This document shows, piece after piece, positions 25,576 through 34,355 of a stretch of DNA of 64,000 nucleotides; position 1 is the first letter of the stretch, and each line of letters begins with the position of its first letter. The notes under the pieces are model-generated. The model saw nothing but the letters and a program-made list of their open reading frames with translations. It had not been told where the DNA came from and did no database searches. The translations under genes were made by a program, and so were the position numbers. Source of the stretch: Rhizobium sp. CCGE 510 (GTDB lineage Bacteria > Pseudomonadota > Alphaproteobacteria > Rhizobiales > Rhizobiaceae). The stretch is taken from NCBI RefSeq assembly GCF_000292525.1, contig NZ_AEYF01000053.1:43584-107583 (forward strand), given 5' to 3'.

Positions 25576-26529
25576 ATGTGGAATTATAGCGAAACGGTCA
25601 TGATTTCCTTTTTCTATCAGAAGAACGACGGCATACAGGAAAATCCCATCATTGAGACCGGGGCAGTTTCCGATGGTAGAGGGCCTGAATTGATCATCGG
25701 AGTCGACCCAAAGGTGGAAGCATTTCCGGTGACACCGTCGTCCTTGCGTTGCCACCCAGCGACCGCCTCCTCGTCAGCGCTGGCCGAACTCATAACCCGA
25801 AAGCCCGCCGATAAAGCGCCTCGGACCGTCCGTCAGGAGACAGCAGGCTTTTTAGACTGTTTGCTGCCGGAGAAAAACGTCTGCTCATCCACGGATTATC
25901 CTGAGGCAGCAAAATTTCGTGGCGGACATCCGGGCAAGGATCACGAAGGTGACGCCCCATCTGCAAACAGTTCCGTGCCGATGAAGGGTGAGCGAAGAAG
26001 CGTGCGTGTCAAGAGGCTCGATTTCATGACCAAGTCGCTCACTTCGCTAGGTCTGGCTGTAGCCGGACGACACTCGTCCAAGCCGTCGAAGACGTGTCAT
26101 GGGTTTATACAGTACTGGTCGTCGAAAGCCTCGTTCCGGCAGAAGAGGACCATCAGACCGCCACAACAGAAATCTGAGGCCTTAAGAAGTTGGCAGGGTC
26201 GAACTCGATGTTGTAGCCGACAATCGCGTCGGGCAGGGTCAAAAAATCGCCGCCGCCTGCAACAGTTCAGTTCTCAGCGACAAGCTAGGCTGACGACCCA
26301 CCTAGTTAAGCCGCCGCGGCGAATCCAGCCATTGGAAACGGCGCGAGCGCAAAGCGTTCCTCCCTTTCTGCTGATGGCGGCGATGCGACATTATCGACGC
26401 CAACAAGATCGCGCGACGCGCCATCGCACGACTCCAGCCCGCGCTGGCTGCCCGAGGCCAGCAAACAACAGCATGGACAAGACGCTGAAGCATTATCACC
26501 GCGTCCCCTCAGTCGAGATTGACCCATGA
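25576..26529 (+). CDS. nifU: NifU-like scaffold, strongly degenerate
   Basis: A 317-residue open frame that starts like NifU (MWNYSETVMISFFYQKNDGI), with GGGAGAG before the ATG. Its stop overlaps the nifS start as ATGA. The scaffold domain can be followed to about residue 128, but the first cluster Cys (SCGDAL in NifU) is now Asp (SDGRGPEL). Cys59 and Cys103, matching the other two scaffold Cys, remain. The central [2Fe-2S] CxC/CxxC region is not recognisable. The C-terminal NFU domain survives only as a trace in another frame (VELDVVADNRV near 26200). It is probably decayed or under very loose selection. Confidence 0.6.
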   Translation: MWNYSETVMISFFYQKNDGIQENPIIETGAVSDGRGPELIIGVDPKVEAFPVTPSSLRCHPATASSSALAELITRKPADKAPRTVRQETAGFLDCLLPEKNVCSSTDYPEAAKFRGGHPGKDHEGDAPSANSSVPMKGERRSVRVKRLDFMTKSLTSLGLAVAGRHSSKPSKTCHGFIQYWSSKASFRQKRTIRPPQQKSEALRSWQGRTRCCSRQSRRAGSKNRRRLQQFSSQRQARLTTHLVKPPRRIQPLETARAQSVPPFLLMAAMRHYRRQQDRATRHRTTPARAGCPRPANNSMDKTLKHYHRVPSVEIDP

Positions 26530-27722
26530 GAGCGATCTATCTCGACAATAATGCAACGACCAGGGTCGATCCTGAAGTGGTTGAAGCCATGCTGCCGTTC
26601 TTTGCGGATCAGTTTGGAAACCCTTCGTCGGCGCACGCTTTTGGCTCCTCCATCCGCGAGGCGGTGAGGAAGGCGCGCCGGCAATTGCAAGCGCTGATCG
26701 GCGCCGAGTTCGATCATGAGATCGTGTTCACCTCGGGGGGGACGGAAAGCGACAATACAGCGATCCTTTCGGCGCTGGAGGTGATGCCTGAGCGCACAGA
26801 GATCGTGACCTCCGCAGTCGAGCATTCAGCGGTGCTGACACTCTGCGGCCATCTGGAGAAGACGCGCGGCGTGAAGGTACACAGGATCCCAGTGGATCGG
26901 CATGGACGTCTCGATCTTGACGCCTACGAGAACGCCCTCACTCATCGCGTAGCGATTGTTTCGATCATGTGGGCGAACAACGAGACGGGAACCATTTTTC
27001 CGGTCGCTAAGCTTGCCGACATGGCCAAGAGGATCGGTGCACTTTTCCACACGGACGCGGTCCAGGCGGTCGGTAAGGTTCCAATGAACCTCCAACCTAC
27101 TGCAATCGACATGCTGTCGTTGTCCGGACACAAATTCCATGGACCAAAAGGAATCGGCGCACTCTATCTTAGACGGGGCGTATCTTTCTCCTCACTGGTC
27201 AAGGGAGGTCATCAGGAGCGCGACCGACGCGCAGGGACAGAAAATACGGCCGGGATTGTAGGTTTAGGCAAGGCTGCCGAACTCGCCTTGAAATCAATGG
27301 ACGACGAGACGACCCGATTAAGGTCGCTCCGAGATCGATTGGAGAACGGCATCGTCCAGCGTGTTCCAGGCGCCTTCGTAACGGGCGATCGGCTTAAGAG
27401 GTTGCCGAACACGGCGAACATCGCCTTTCAACGTCTCGAAGGCGACAGTATGCTCCTTCTTCTCAATCGCTATGGCATCGCCTGCTCTTCCGGGTCTGCC
27501 TGCTCCTCCGGTTCGCTGGAGCCGAGCCATGTCTTGAGGGCAATGGACATCCCTCATGCCGTGGCGCACGGAACAATCCGCTTCTCGTTCTCGCGCGATA
27601 ACTGTGAGGAGGATGTCGACCGGGTGCTCGAAGTTTTACCTGGCATCGTTGAGAAGCTGCGGAGCCAATCCCGTTCCGGCCACGTGGCCGACACGAGCAG
27701 CCGGGTTCGTTCAGGGGAGTAG
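26526..27722 (+). CDS. nifS: Cysteine desulfurase NifS
   Basis: A 398-residue PLP enzyme that takes sulfur from L-cysteine for nitrogenase Fe-S clusters. The N terminus YLDNNATTRVDPEVVEAM is standard. The PLP lysine is in MLSLSGHKFHGPKGIGALYL and the catalytic Cys in SSGSACSSGSLEPSHVL. The ATG overlaps the upstream stop, so translation is probably coupled to the nifU frame. No damage is seen. Confidence 0.96.
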   Translation: MRAIYLDNNATTRVDPEVVEAMLPFFADQFGNPSSAHAFGSSIREAVRKARRQLQALIGAEFDHEIVFTSGGTESDNTAILSALEVMPERTEIVTSAVEHSAVLTLCGHLEKTRGVKVHRIPVDRHGRLDLDAYENALTHRVAIVSIMWANNETGTIFPVAKLADMAKRIGALFHTDAVQAVGKVPMNLQPTAIDMLSLSGHKFHGPKGIGALYLRRGVSFSSLVKGGHQERDRRAGTENTAGIVGLGKAAELALKSMDDETTRLRSLRDRLENGIVQRVPGAFVTGDRLKRLPNTANIAFQRLEGDSMLLLLNRYGIACSSGSACSSGSLEPSHVLRAMDIPHAVAHGTIRFSFSRDNCEEDVDRVLEVLPGIVEKLRSQSRSGHVADTSSRVRSGE

Positions 27723-28070
27723 TAGCAGGCACGCTCATGAAACGGCAATTCCTTCTCACCGATACGACCTGCATTACGGCGAACCTTCACCGGCATCGTA
27801 TGAACGATCAGAGAAAAGCTGGGGCTCGTTCAGTCACACAGATCGCTGGTTCACCGCCAATGCGTGTTCATGAGGGCGTCCCGCGCCACATCATCTTATT
27901 GGATCGCTCGACACCATCGGTGGATCGATTTCGACCACCAGCCTATGCCGATTCCAGTAGCAACGCGACTGCCTTGCGGGAAACCGCGTCGAACCGCGCA
28001 TTCCGTATGTTGCAGTTTAACCTACGGGAGAACGGTCTCGAGATCACCGCTCACGACAAGGGGAAATCTT
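27723..28070 (+). other. 348 bp between nifS and nifW, no recognised gene
   Basis: An open frame from 27737 (MKRQFLLTDTTCITANLHRH) runs into nifW in another phase. It lacks a recognisable motif and its composition is shadow-like. No promoter element of -24/-12 type was seen. Confidence 0.4.
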
Positions 28071-28454
28071 ATGTGCCGTTGCTCCGCTGACAGCAGTCCC
28101 ATCAATGTCGAGGATATCCTCAATCGGCTGAAATGTCTCTCAGCTGCGGAGGAGTTCTTCGCAGCCCTAGGGGTCCGCTATGACCCGAAGGTTCTCGATG
28201 TCTCACGACTCCATATCATGAAGCGTATGGGCCAATACCTCGCGGCAGAGGACTTCTCCCATCTCCCTGACCAGGTAATCGCTGCTCGTGCCCGTGCCAT
28301 ACTGGAAAGGGCCTACTGTGATTTCGCCACCTCCGCGCCGCTCACGCACCGGGTCTTCAAGGTGCTCAGGGACCACAATCCGGACAGACCTGTCACACCC
28401 GGCCGCACCATTATCCCGTTGGACTCCTTCCTGAAGCCGTTCGAAAAGGAATGA
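28071..28454 (+). CDS. nifW: Nitrogenase-stabilizing protein NifW
   Basis: A 127-residue NifW: VEDILNRLKCLSAAEEFFAA then LGVRYDPKVLDVSRLHIMKR near the N terminus and LERAYCDFATSAPLTHRVFK in the second half. NifW helps maturation and oxygen protection of the MoFe protein. The start ATG 28071 has AAGGGGAAA upstream; the longer frame to 27864 is not needed. Confidence 0.9.
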   Translation: MCRCSADSSPINVEDILNRLKCLSAAEEFFAALGVRYDPKVLDVSRLHIMKRMGQYLAAEDFSHLPDQVIAARARAILERAYCDFATSAPLTHRVFKVLRDHNPDRPVTPGRTIIPLDSFLKPFEKE

Positions 28455-28474
28455 GCACGGTTGCGACACGACAA

Positions 28475-28490
28475 TGTCGGGAAGCCTACA
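28475..28490. promoter_or_regulatory. NifA site upstream of fixABCX
   Basis: TGTCGGGAAGCCTACA matches TGT-N10-ACA, 67 bases before the -24 element. Confidence 0.8.
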
Positions 28491-28556
28491 ATTCAGTCAT
28501 ATGCTAGCAACGCCGGAATTACAGCCGTTTCAAGGGGATAGCGAATGCCAAACGGT

Positions 28557-28572
28557 TGGCACGAATGATGCA
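28557..28572 (+). promoter_or_regulatory. Sigma-54 promoter of fixABCX
   Basis: TGGCACGAATGATGCA has a perfect -24 half, correct spacing and GC at -12, 59 bases before fixA. Confidence 0.85.
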
Positions 28573-28630
28573 CGCAAGCATATGTACTGACAAACCGGCC
28601 ACCCATAGAGGGAGGGAGTAAGAAACCGCC

Positions 28631-29482
28631 ATGCACATAGTTATCTGTATCAAACAGGTACCGGACTCCGCACAAATACGAGTGCATCCGGTGACGAACA
28701 CAATCATGCGTCAGGGGGTGCCAACCATCATCAACCCCTATGATCTGTTCGCCCTTGAGGAGGCACTCCAGTTGCGCGACCGCCATGGCGGCGAGGTGAC
28801 CGTGCTCACCATGGGGCCGCCCATGGCAGAGGACGCGTTGCGCAAGGCGCTCACTTACGGCGCCGACCGCGCCGTACTCTTGACCGACCGTCATTTTGCC
28901 GGCTCCGACACTCTGGCAACCTCGTTTGCTCTTTCGCAAGCCATCGCGAAGATCGGAGAGGCCTTCGGTACGCCCGATATCGTCTTTACGGGCAAACAGA
29001 CCATCGACGGCGATACCGCCCAGGTTGGGCCTGGCATCGCCAAGCGCCTGGACCTCCTGCAGCTCACCTACGTGGCGAAAATCGTCTCTGTCGACATCAA
29101 TGGGCGCGAGATTACGGTGGAGCGCCGCTCGGAAGGGGGCACGCAGACGCTGTTGAGCAAGCTCCCTTGCCTGATTACAATGCTCGAAGGCACAAACGAA
29201 ATCCGCCGCGGCTCGCTCGATGACGCGCTACGGGCCGCGCGCAGCCAGATCGTGAAGTGGAATGCGGCCGACGCTGGCATAGAGGACCTCACCAAGTGCG
29301 GCCTGCGTGGCTCGCCAACAGTCGTTAAGAGGGTCTTCGCCCCTCCTGAGCGGCCGGAAAAGGCGGAGCAGATCGATACCGCGGAAAAAACGCCGCGCGA
29401 TCTCGCGGAGGAGTTGATCGCTGGGATCTTTTTGCGCCAGCCGGCGCTCGAAAGCGAACTCGCCTTTGACGGCGAAGCGTAA
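28631..29482 (+). CDS. fixA: FixA, electron-transfer flavoprotein beta-type subunit
   Basis: A 283-residue ETF-beta homologue. It begins MHIVICIKQVPDSAQIRVHP and carries FALEEALQLRDRHGGEVTVL and VFTGKQTIDGDTAQVGPGIA. With FixB it forms the flavin-binding part of the FixABCX complex. That complex bifurcates electrons from NADH to quinone and to low-potential ferredoxin for nitrogenase. A ribosome site GGAGGGAG precedes the ATG. Confidence 0.95.
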   Translation: MHIVICIKQVPDSAQIRVHPVTNTIMRQGVPTIINPYDLFALEEALQLRDRHGGEVTVLTMGPPMAEDALRKALTYGADRAVLLTDRHFAGSDTLATSFALSQAIAKIGEAFGTPDIVFTGKQTIDGDTAQVGPGIAKRLDLLQLTYVAKIVSVDINGREITVERRSEGGTQTLLSKLPCLITMLEGTNEIRRGSLDDALRAARSQIVKWNAADAGIEDLTKCGLRGSPTVVKRVFAPPERPEKAEQIDTAEKTPRDLAEELIAGIFLRQPALESELAFDGEA

Positions 29483-29497
29483 AGGCAAGGAGCGACG

Positions 29498-30607
29498 ATG
29501 TTGAGCACGAATCGAGAGAGCCCTCCTCCAGCCGTTGGCCGTGCCGCCATGAAGAAAGAGCTGCCCGATCAGTTTAAGGACCATCGGCACGTTTGGGTCT
29601 TCATCGAGCTGGAGCGCGACCAGGTCCATCCCGTCTCCTTCGAGCTGCTCGGCGAAGGCCGCAAGCTCGCCGACAAGCTGGGCGTCCAGCTTGCCGGCGT
29701 CGTTCTCGGACCGCCGGAAGAGGCCACGTGGTTTGCCGTCGCCGAGGCTTTTGCATATGGCGCCGACCTTGCCTACCTCATCGAGGCCCCACTGCTCGCC
29801 GACTATCGAAACGAGCCCTTCACCAAAGCATTGACGGATCTGGTTACTAACTACAAACCGGAAATCCTTCTTTTAGGGGCAACGACGCTCGGGCGCGACC
29901 TTGCCGGTTCCGTGGCGACGACCTTGTTGACAGGGCTCACGGCGGATTGCACCGAACTTGATGTGGATGCGGACGGCTCGCTTGCGGCGACCCGGCCGAC
30001 TTTCGGCGGCTCCTTGCTGTGCACGATCTACACGCTCAACTGCCGGCCGCAGATGGCAACGGTTCGGCCGAGGGTCATGGCCATGCCGCCGCGCGGGAAT
30101 AATAAGATCGGACGCGTCATTCGACACAAAGTGTCGATGATCGAGGAAGAGATCGTCACTAAGGTCCTCGGCTTCTTGTCTGATGGTCAGTCGGAGACGG
30201 CGAATCTCGCCTATGCGGATGTCGTGGTTGCTGGAGGCCTCGGTCTCGGCGCGGTGGAGAACGTGAAGCTTATGAAGAAACTCGCGCGGACGATCGGGGC
30301 CGATTATGGCTGTTCGCGCCCCCTCGTCCAAAAGGGCTGGATGCCTGCTGATCGGCAGATCGGCCAAACTGGCAAAACCATCCGGCCGAAGCTCTACATA
30401 GCGGCCGGCATTTCCGGCGCCATCCAGCATCGCGTTGGCGTCGAGGGAGCTGATCTTATTTTAGCCATTAACACCGATCCTAACGCGCCGATTTTTGATT
30501 TCGCTCACCTTGGCGTGGTCACCGATGCGATCCGTTTACTGCCGTCATTGACGGAACTATTCACCCATCGACTGTCGCCGCACAGTCGCGATAAGCTTGC
30601 AAACTGA
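29498..30607 (+). CDS. fixB: FixB, electron-transfer flavoprotein alpha-type subunit
   Basis: A 369-residue ETF-alpha homologue. The C-terminal FAD-binding part shows VVVAGGLGLGAVENVKLMKK and KLYIAAGISGAIQHRVGVEG then ADLILAINTDPNAPIFDFAH. It starts at ATG 29498 (AAGGAGCGACG), 15 bases after fixA; an internal Met near 29549 is possible but not required. It is the partner of FixA. Confidence 0.95.
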   Translation: MLSTNRESPPPAVGRAAMKKELPDQFKDHRHVWVFIELERDQVHPVSFELLGEGRKLADKLGVQLAGVVLGPPEEATWFAVAEAFAYGADLAYLIEAPLLADYRNEPFTKALTDLVTNYKPEILLLGATTLGRDLAGSVATTLLTGLTADCTELDVDADGSLAATRPTFGGSLLCTIYTLNCRPQMATVRPRVMAMPPRGNNKIGRVIRHKVSMIEEEIVTKVLGFLSDGQSETANLAYADVVVAGGLGLGAVENVKLMKKLARTIGADYGCSRPLVQKGWMPADRQIGQTGKTIRPKLYIAAGISGAIQHRVGVEGADLILAINTDPNAPIFDFAHLGVVTDAIRLLPSLTELFTHRLSPHSRDKLAN

Positions 30608-30616
30608 GGGCGCCCC

Positions 30617-31924
30617 ATGACCGAGGAAAACTTCGACGCCATAGTTATCGGGGCCGGCATGGCCGGAAACGCAGCTGCTTACACGATGTCGAGCCGCGGC
30701 ATGAAGGTGCTGCAATTGGAGCGTGGCGAGTATCCGGGCTCCAAGAATGTGCAGGGCGCCATCATGTACGCGGACATGCTGGAGAAAATCCTGCCGGACT
30801 TCCGGGATGATGCGCCACTGGAGCGGCACTTGGTCGAGCAGCGCTTCTGGATGATGGACGACTCATCCCACATCGGTATGCAATACCGGTCGGACGACTT
30901 CAACGAGTCAAGACCCAATCGCTACACGGTCATTCGCGCCCAATTCGACAAATGGTTTTCACGCAAGGTGCGCGAGGCCGGAGCTACTCTTCTATGCGAG
31001 ACGACCGTGACGGAACTCGTTCGTGATCCAAAGGGCAGGGTGACTGGCGTTCGCACCGACCGCGCCGGCGACGTGATCCTTGCTGACGTGGTCGTTCTCG
31101 CAGAGGGCGTCAATGGACTGCTCGGCACGCGGGCTGGATTGCGTGACACGCCGAAGCCGGAAACTGTCGCGCTCGCCGTCAAGGAAATGCATTTCCTGGC
31201 CGAAGAGGTGATTGACCAGCGGTTCGGCCTCAAGGCCAATGAAGGCTGCGTCATCGAGGCAGTTGGCACGATCTCTCGCAACATGGCCGGGCTTGCCTTC
31301 CTCTACACCAACAAAGAATCGATCTCGATCGGGATTGGCTGCCTTGTCTCCGAATTCGCGGCAACAATGGAAAGTCCTTATGACCTGCTCGAAAAATTCA
31401 AAACCCATCCCTCGGTCAAGCCGCTGATCGCAGGATCGGAAGTCAAGGAATATGCGGCTCATCTCATTCCAGAAGGTGGTTACAAGGCAATTCCGCAGCT
31501 TTTTGGTGACGGCTGGGTCGTCGTCGGCGACGCGGCACAGCTTAATAATGCGGTGCACCGCGAGGGGTCCAACCTCGCCATGACGTCGGGGCGCATCGCC
31601 GGCGAAGCAATCGTCCAGATCAAGAATCGCAAGAAGCCGATGGTCAAGGAGCACCTCTCCCTTTACAAGTCGATGCTTGAAAATTCATTCGTCATCAAAG
31701 ACTTGCGGAAGTACAAGGACATGCCTGCCCTGCTGCACACCAATTCCCGCAATTTCTTCACGACTTATCCAAAATTGCTGTCGCAGGCCGCACAGAACTT
31801 TGTGCGAGTGGACGGCACCCCGAAGATCGACAAGGAACGGGCGACCACGGCCACCTTCATCAAGGCACGCTCGCGCTGGGGGCTGTTTGGTGATGCGGTC
31901 CGCTTGGCGCGCGCGTGGCGATAA
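30617..31924 (+). CDS. fixC: FixC, flavoprotein quinone oxidoreductase
   Basis: A 435-residue homologue of ETF-quinone oxidoreductase. The N-terminal FAD motif is DAIVIGAGMAGNAAAYTMSS, followed by LQLERGEYPGSKNVQGAIMY. A second FAD motif, GWVVVGDAAQLNNAVHREGS, lies near residue 300. It carries electrons between FixAB and the membrane quinone pool. It starts 9 bases after fixB. Confidence 0.95.
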   Translation: MTEENFDAIVIGAGMAGNAAAYTMSSRGMKVLQLERGEYPGSKNVQGAIMYADMLEKILPDFRDDAPLERHLVEQRFWMMDDSSHIGMQYRSDDFNESRPNRYTVIRAQFDKWFSRKVREAGATLLCETTVTELVRDPKGRVTGVRTDRAGDVILADVVVLAEGVNGLLGTRAGLRDTPKPETVALAVKEMHFLAEEVIDQRFGLKANEGCVIEAVGTISRNMAGLAFLYTNKESISIGIGCLVSEFAATMESPYDLLEKFKTHPSVKPLIAGSEVKEYAAHLIPEGGYKAIPQLFGDGWVVVGDAAQLNNAVHREGSNLAMTSGRIAGEAIVQIKNRKKPMVKEHLSLYKSMLENSFVIKDLRKYKDMPALLHTNSRNFFTTYPKLLSQAAQNFVRVDGTPKIDKERATTATFIKARSRWGLFGDAVRLARAWR

Positions 31925-31936
31925 AGGAAAGATGAG

Positions 31937-32236
31937 ATGACGGTTGCAGTGACGAACATACGCGTAGAGGACAAGCTTTACCAAAATCGATATGTGGTCG
32001 ATGCCGGACGTCCGCATATTAGGGTGCGTCCACACGAGTGGCCGAGCGTAAATCTGTATGCCCTGACAGGTGTCTGTCCGGCCAAGTGCTACGAATTGAA
32101 TGACCAGGGCCAAGTGGAGGTTATCGCCGACGGGTGCATGGAGTGCGGCACGTGCCGCGTACTCTGTGAGGCAAGTGGAGATATCGAGTGGAACTATCCG
32201 AGAGGCGGTTTCGGCGTTCTCTTCAAGTTCGGATAA
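31937..32236 (+). CDS. fixX: FixX, ferredoxin-like subunit
   Basis: A 99-residue ferredoxin-like protein with Cys contexts CPAKCYEL and CMECGTCRVLCEASG, matching FixX. The complete fixABCX order ends here. It starts 12 bases after fixC, with AAGGAAAGATG upstream. Confidence 0.94.
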   Translation: MTVAVTNIRVEDKLYQNRYVVDAGRPHIRVRPHEWPSVNLYALTGVCPAKCYELNDQGQVEVIADGCMECGTCRVLCEASGDIEWNYPRGGFGVLFKFG

Positions 32237-32390
32237 AGGTTTGCAACTCAACGACTCAGAACCAACTTGGGTTTGCAGACAGGCGCATCGGAAACTTGCA
32301 GAGGTGCGCGTTGCGGATTGGCATTAGAAATTACTATAAATACATGCAAGCAGGGGTTATAAGAAACGTTAGACAACCCAAGGCCATATA

Positions 32391-34139
32391 ATGACCCACA
32401 TGCCCGCGCGATCGGTCGATGGAGTGGAGCCCCTATCTGCGCTACCTGCTGAACCCATGCGCCAAGCGGGCAGCGGAATCTACGAGATATCAAAGGTTCT
32501 AACTGCCCCCGCCCGGCTAGAGATCACGCTTGCCAACGTCGTGAACATCCTCTCTTCCTTTCTGCAGATTCGACAGGGAGCAATCGTTGTTCTGGACGCT
32601 GGAGGTCATCCCGAGATTGCCGCAACTGGCGACATCCCCCCATCCTCTCAATCAGCCGCTCGAGGCGTTATACCGAAGGCCGTAATCGACCATATCGTGA
32701 CAACCGGTATGCCCTTTATCGTAAAGGATGTTGGCAAGTCCGAATTGTTTCAGGCTGATCCGCAACCGCCTTGGAGCAGCGGCACCGTCCCGATTTCTTT
32801 TGTTGGCGTTCCGGTAAAAGCCGATAACAAAATAATTGGCACAATATCGGTCGATCGCGTCAGGAACGACGCCGCCCCCTTCCCCGCCGACGAGGACGTT
32901 CGCTTTCTGACCATGGTCGCCAATCTGGTCAGCCGGACGATCCGGCTTCATCGCTTCCTGAACCTGGAGAGTCGGCGACTTATCGGCGAACAAGAGAGAC
33001 CGGAGAAGCCGATCAACACGCAAAGGGGCGCCCCGGGCCGACATCCACCCGTCAAAATCGACGGGATTATCGGGGATAGCCCGGCTCTCCAGCAGGTGGT
33101 TGAAACCGTCTCGGTCGTGGCAAGGACGAATTCCACCGTGCTTCTGCGGGGCGAAAGCGGCACCGGCAAGGAATTTTTTGCTCAGGCGATCCATGAGCTT
33201 TCCCCTCGTAGAAACAAGCCGTTCGTCAAATTGAACTGCGCCGCGCTGCCTGAAGGCGTCCTGGAATCGGAGTTGTTTGGGCATGAAAAGGGCGCTTTCA
33301 CCGGGGCCATCGCGCAGCGTGCCGGACGCTTCGAACTGGCAAATGGCGGAACGCTTCTGCTTGACGAGATTGGCGAGATTTCGCCCGCCTTTCAAGCCAA
33401 GCTGCTGCGCGTCCTGCAGGAAGGCGAACTGGAGCGAGTGGGCGGGACCAAGACGCTTGCGGTCGACGTCCGGCTCATATGCGCCACGAACAAAAACCTC
33501 GAAATGGCTGTTGCAAACGCCGAATTCAGGGCCGACCTGTATTACCGCATCAGCGTAGTTCCAATTGTCCTGCCGCCGCTTCGAGAGCGACCCGGCGATA
33601 TTCCACGCCTTGCGAAAGCTCTTCTTGACCGATTCAACAAGGAGAACCAAAGCGAGCTTACGTTTTCGCCGTCGGCGATCGAGGTGATGTCGCAATGCTA
33701 TTTCCCAGGCAACGTCCGGGAACTCGAAAACTGCGTGCGAAGGACTGCTACCCTTGCGCGTTCAAGCTCGATCGTTTCGTCTGATTTTGCCTGCAAGAAC
33801 AGTCAGTGCCTTTCGTCGCTCCTCTGGAAAGGAACCGACGGGTCGCCCAGCGGCAATACCATCGATGGGCGTGCCCGGAGCAATGTGATGCCGGCTGCAT
33901 CGCCGCGCTCGAGCGGGAACGTCGGTGCGTCGGACGAGGTGTCTTCCGTCAAGGCCTGTGATCCGAACGGTTCCGGTTGTCCCGCAATGGAGTCGCGCCT
34001 CACACAACGGGACCGGCTGATCGAGGCGATGGAGAAGGCCGGGTGGGTTCAGGCCAAGGCGGCTCGTATCCTCGGCCTTACGCCACGTCAGGTCGGCTAT
34101 GCTTTACGCCAGCATCGCATCGAGGTGAAAAAGCTTTAA
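32391..34139 (+). CDS. nifA: NifA, sigma-54-dependent activator of nif genes
   Basis: A 582-residue NifA. An N-terminal GAF domain covers about residues 30-195. The AAA+ domain covers about 215-450, with GESGTGKEFFAQAIHE (Walker A), EKGAFTGA (sigma-54 contact) and GGTLLLDEIGEIS (Walker B). A Cys cluster follows at the end of the AAA+ domain (ELENCVRRTATL then FACKNSQC), as in oxygen-sensitive rhizobial NifA. The C-terminal helix-turn-helix AARILGLTPRQVGYALRQHR reads TGT-N10-ACA sites. The 154 bases upstream show no -24/-12 or NifA site, so expression looks independent of NifA itself. Confidence 0.96.
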   Translation: MTHMPARSVDGVEPLSALPAEPMRQAGSGIYEISKVLTAPARLEITLANVVNILSSFLQIRQGAIVVLDAGGHPEIAATGDIPPSSQSAARGVIPKAVIDHIVTTGMPFIVKDVGKSELFQADPQPPWSSGTVPISFVGVPVKADNKIIGTISVDRVRNDAAPFPADEDVRFLTMVANLVSRTIRLHRFLNLESRRLIGEQERPEKPINTQRGAPGRHPPVKIDGIIGDSPALQQVVETVSVVARTNSTVLLRGESGTGKEFFAQAIHELSPRRNKPFVKLNCAALPEGVLESELFGHEKGAFTGAIAQRAGRFELANGGTLLLDEIGEISPAFQAKLLRVLQEGELERVGGTKTLAVDVRLICATNKNLEMAVANAEFRADLYYRISVVPIVLPPLRERPGDIPRLAKALLDRFNKENQSELTFSPSAIEVMSQCYFPGNVRELENCVRRTATLARSSSIVSSDFACKNSQCLSSLLWKGTDGSPSGNTIDGRARSNVMPAASPRSSGNVGASDEVSSVKACDPNGSGCPAMESRLTQRDRLIEAMEKAGWVQAKAARILGLTPRQVGYALRQHRIEVKKL

Positions 34140-34214
34140 GCGTCCAAGTGCCGTTTGGACCTTCTCGCATTTTCAATGCCTGGTTTGGTGGCTTCGGCCA
34201 ACTCCTTTGTCGAC

Positions 34215-34230
34215 TGTCGAAAGCTCGACA
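34215..34230. promoter_or_regulatory. NifA site upstream of nifB
   Basis: TGTCGAAAGCTCGACA fits TGT-N10-ACA and is also nearly perfectly palindromic; it lies 73 bases before the -24 element. Confidence 0.85.
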
Positions 34231-34302
34231 AATCTGTGTCAGAACACGGTCGGAATCGAACAACAATAAGCAAATTATTGAAGCGAAATCCAATGCTTGG
34301 GA

Positions 34303-34318
34303 TGGCATGGCTTTTGCG
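34303..34318 (+). promoter_or_regulatory. Sigma-54 promoter of nifB operon
   Basis: TGGCATGGCTTTTGCG matches TGGCAYG-N4-TTGC, 38 bases before the nifB ATG. Confidence 0.88.
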
Positions 34319-34355
34319 TTTTGAAACGCGACGTCAACTAGCAACGGAGCATTCA

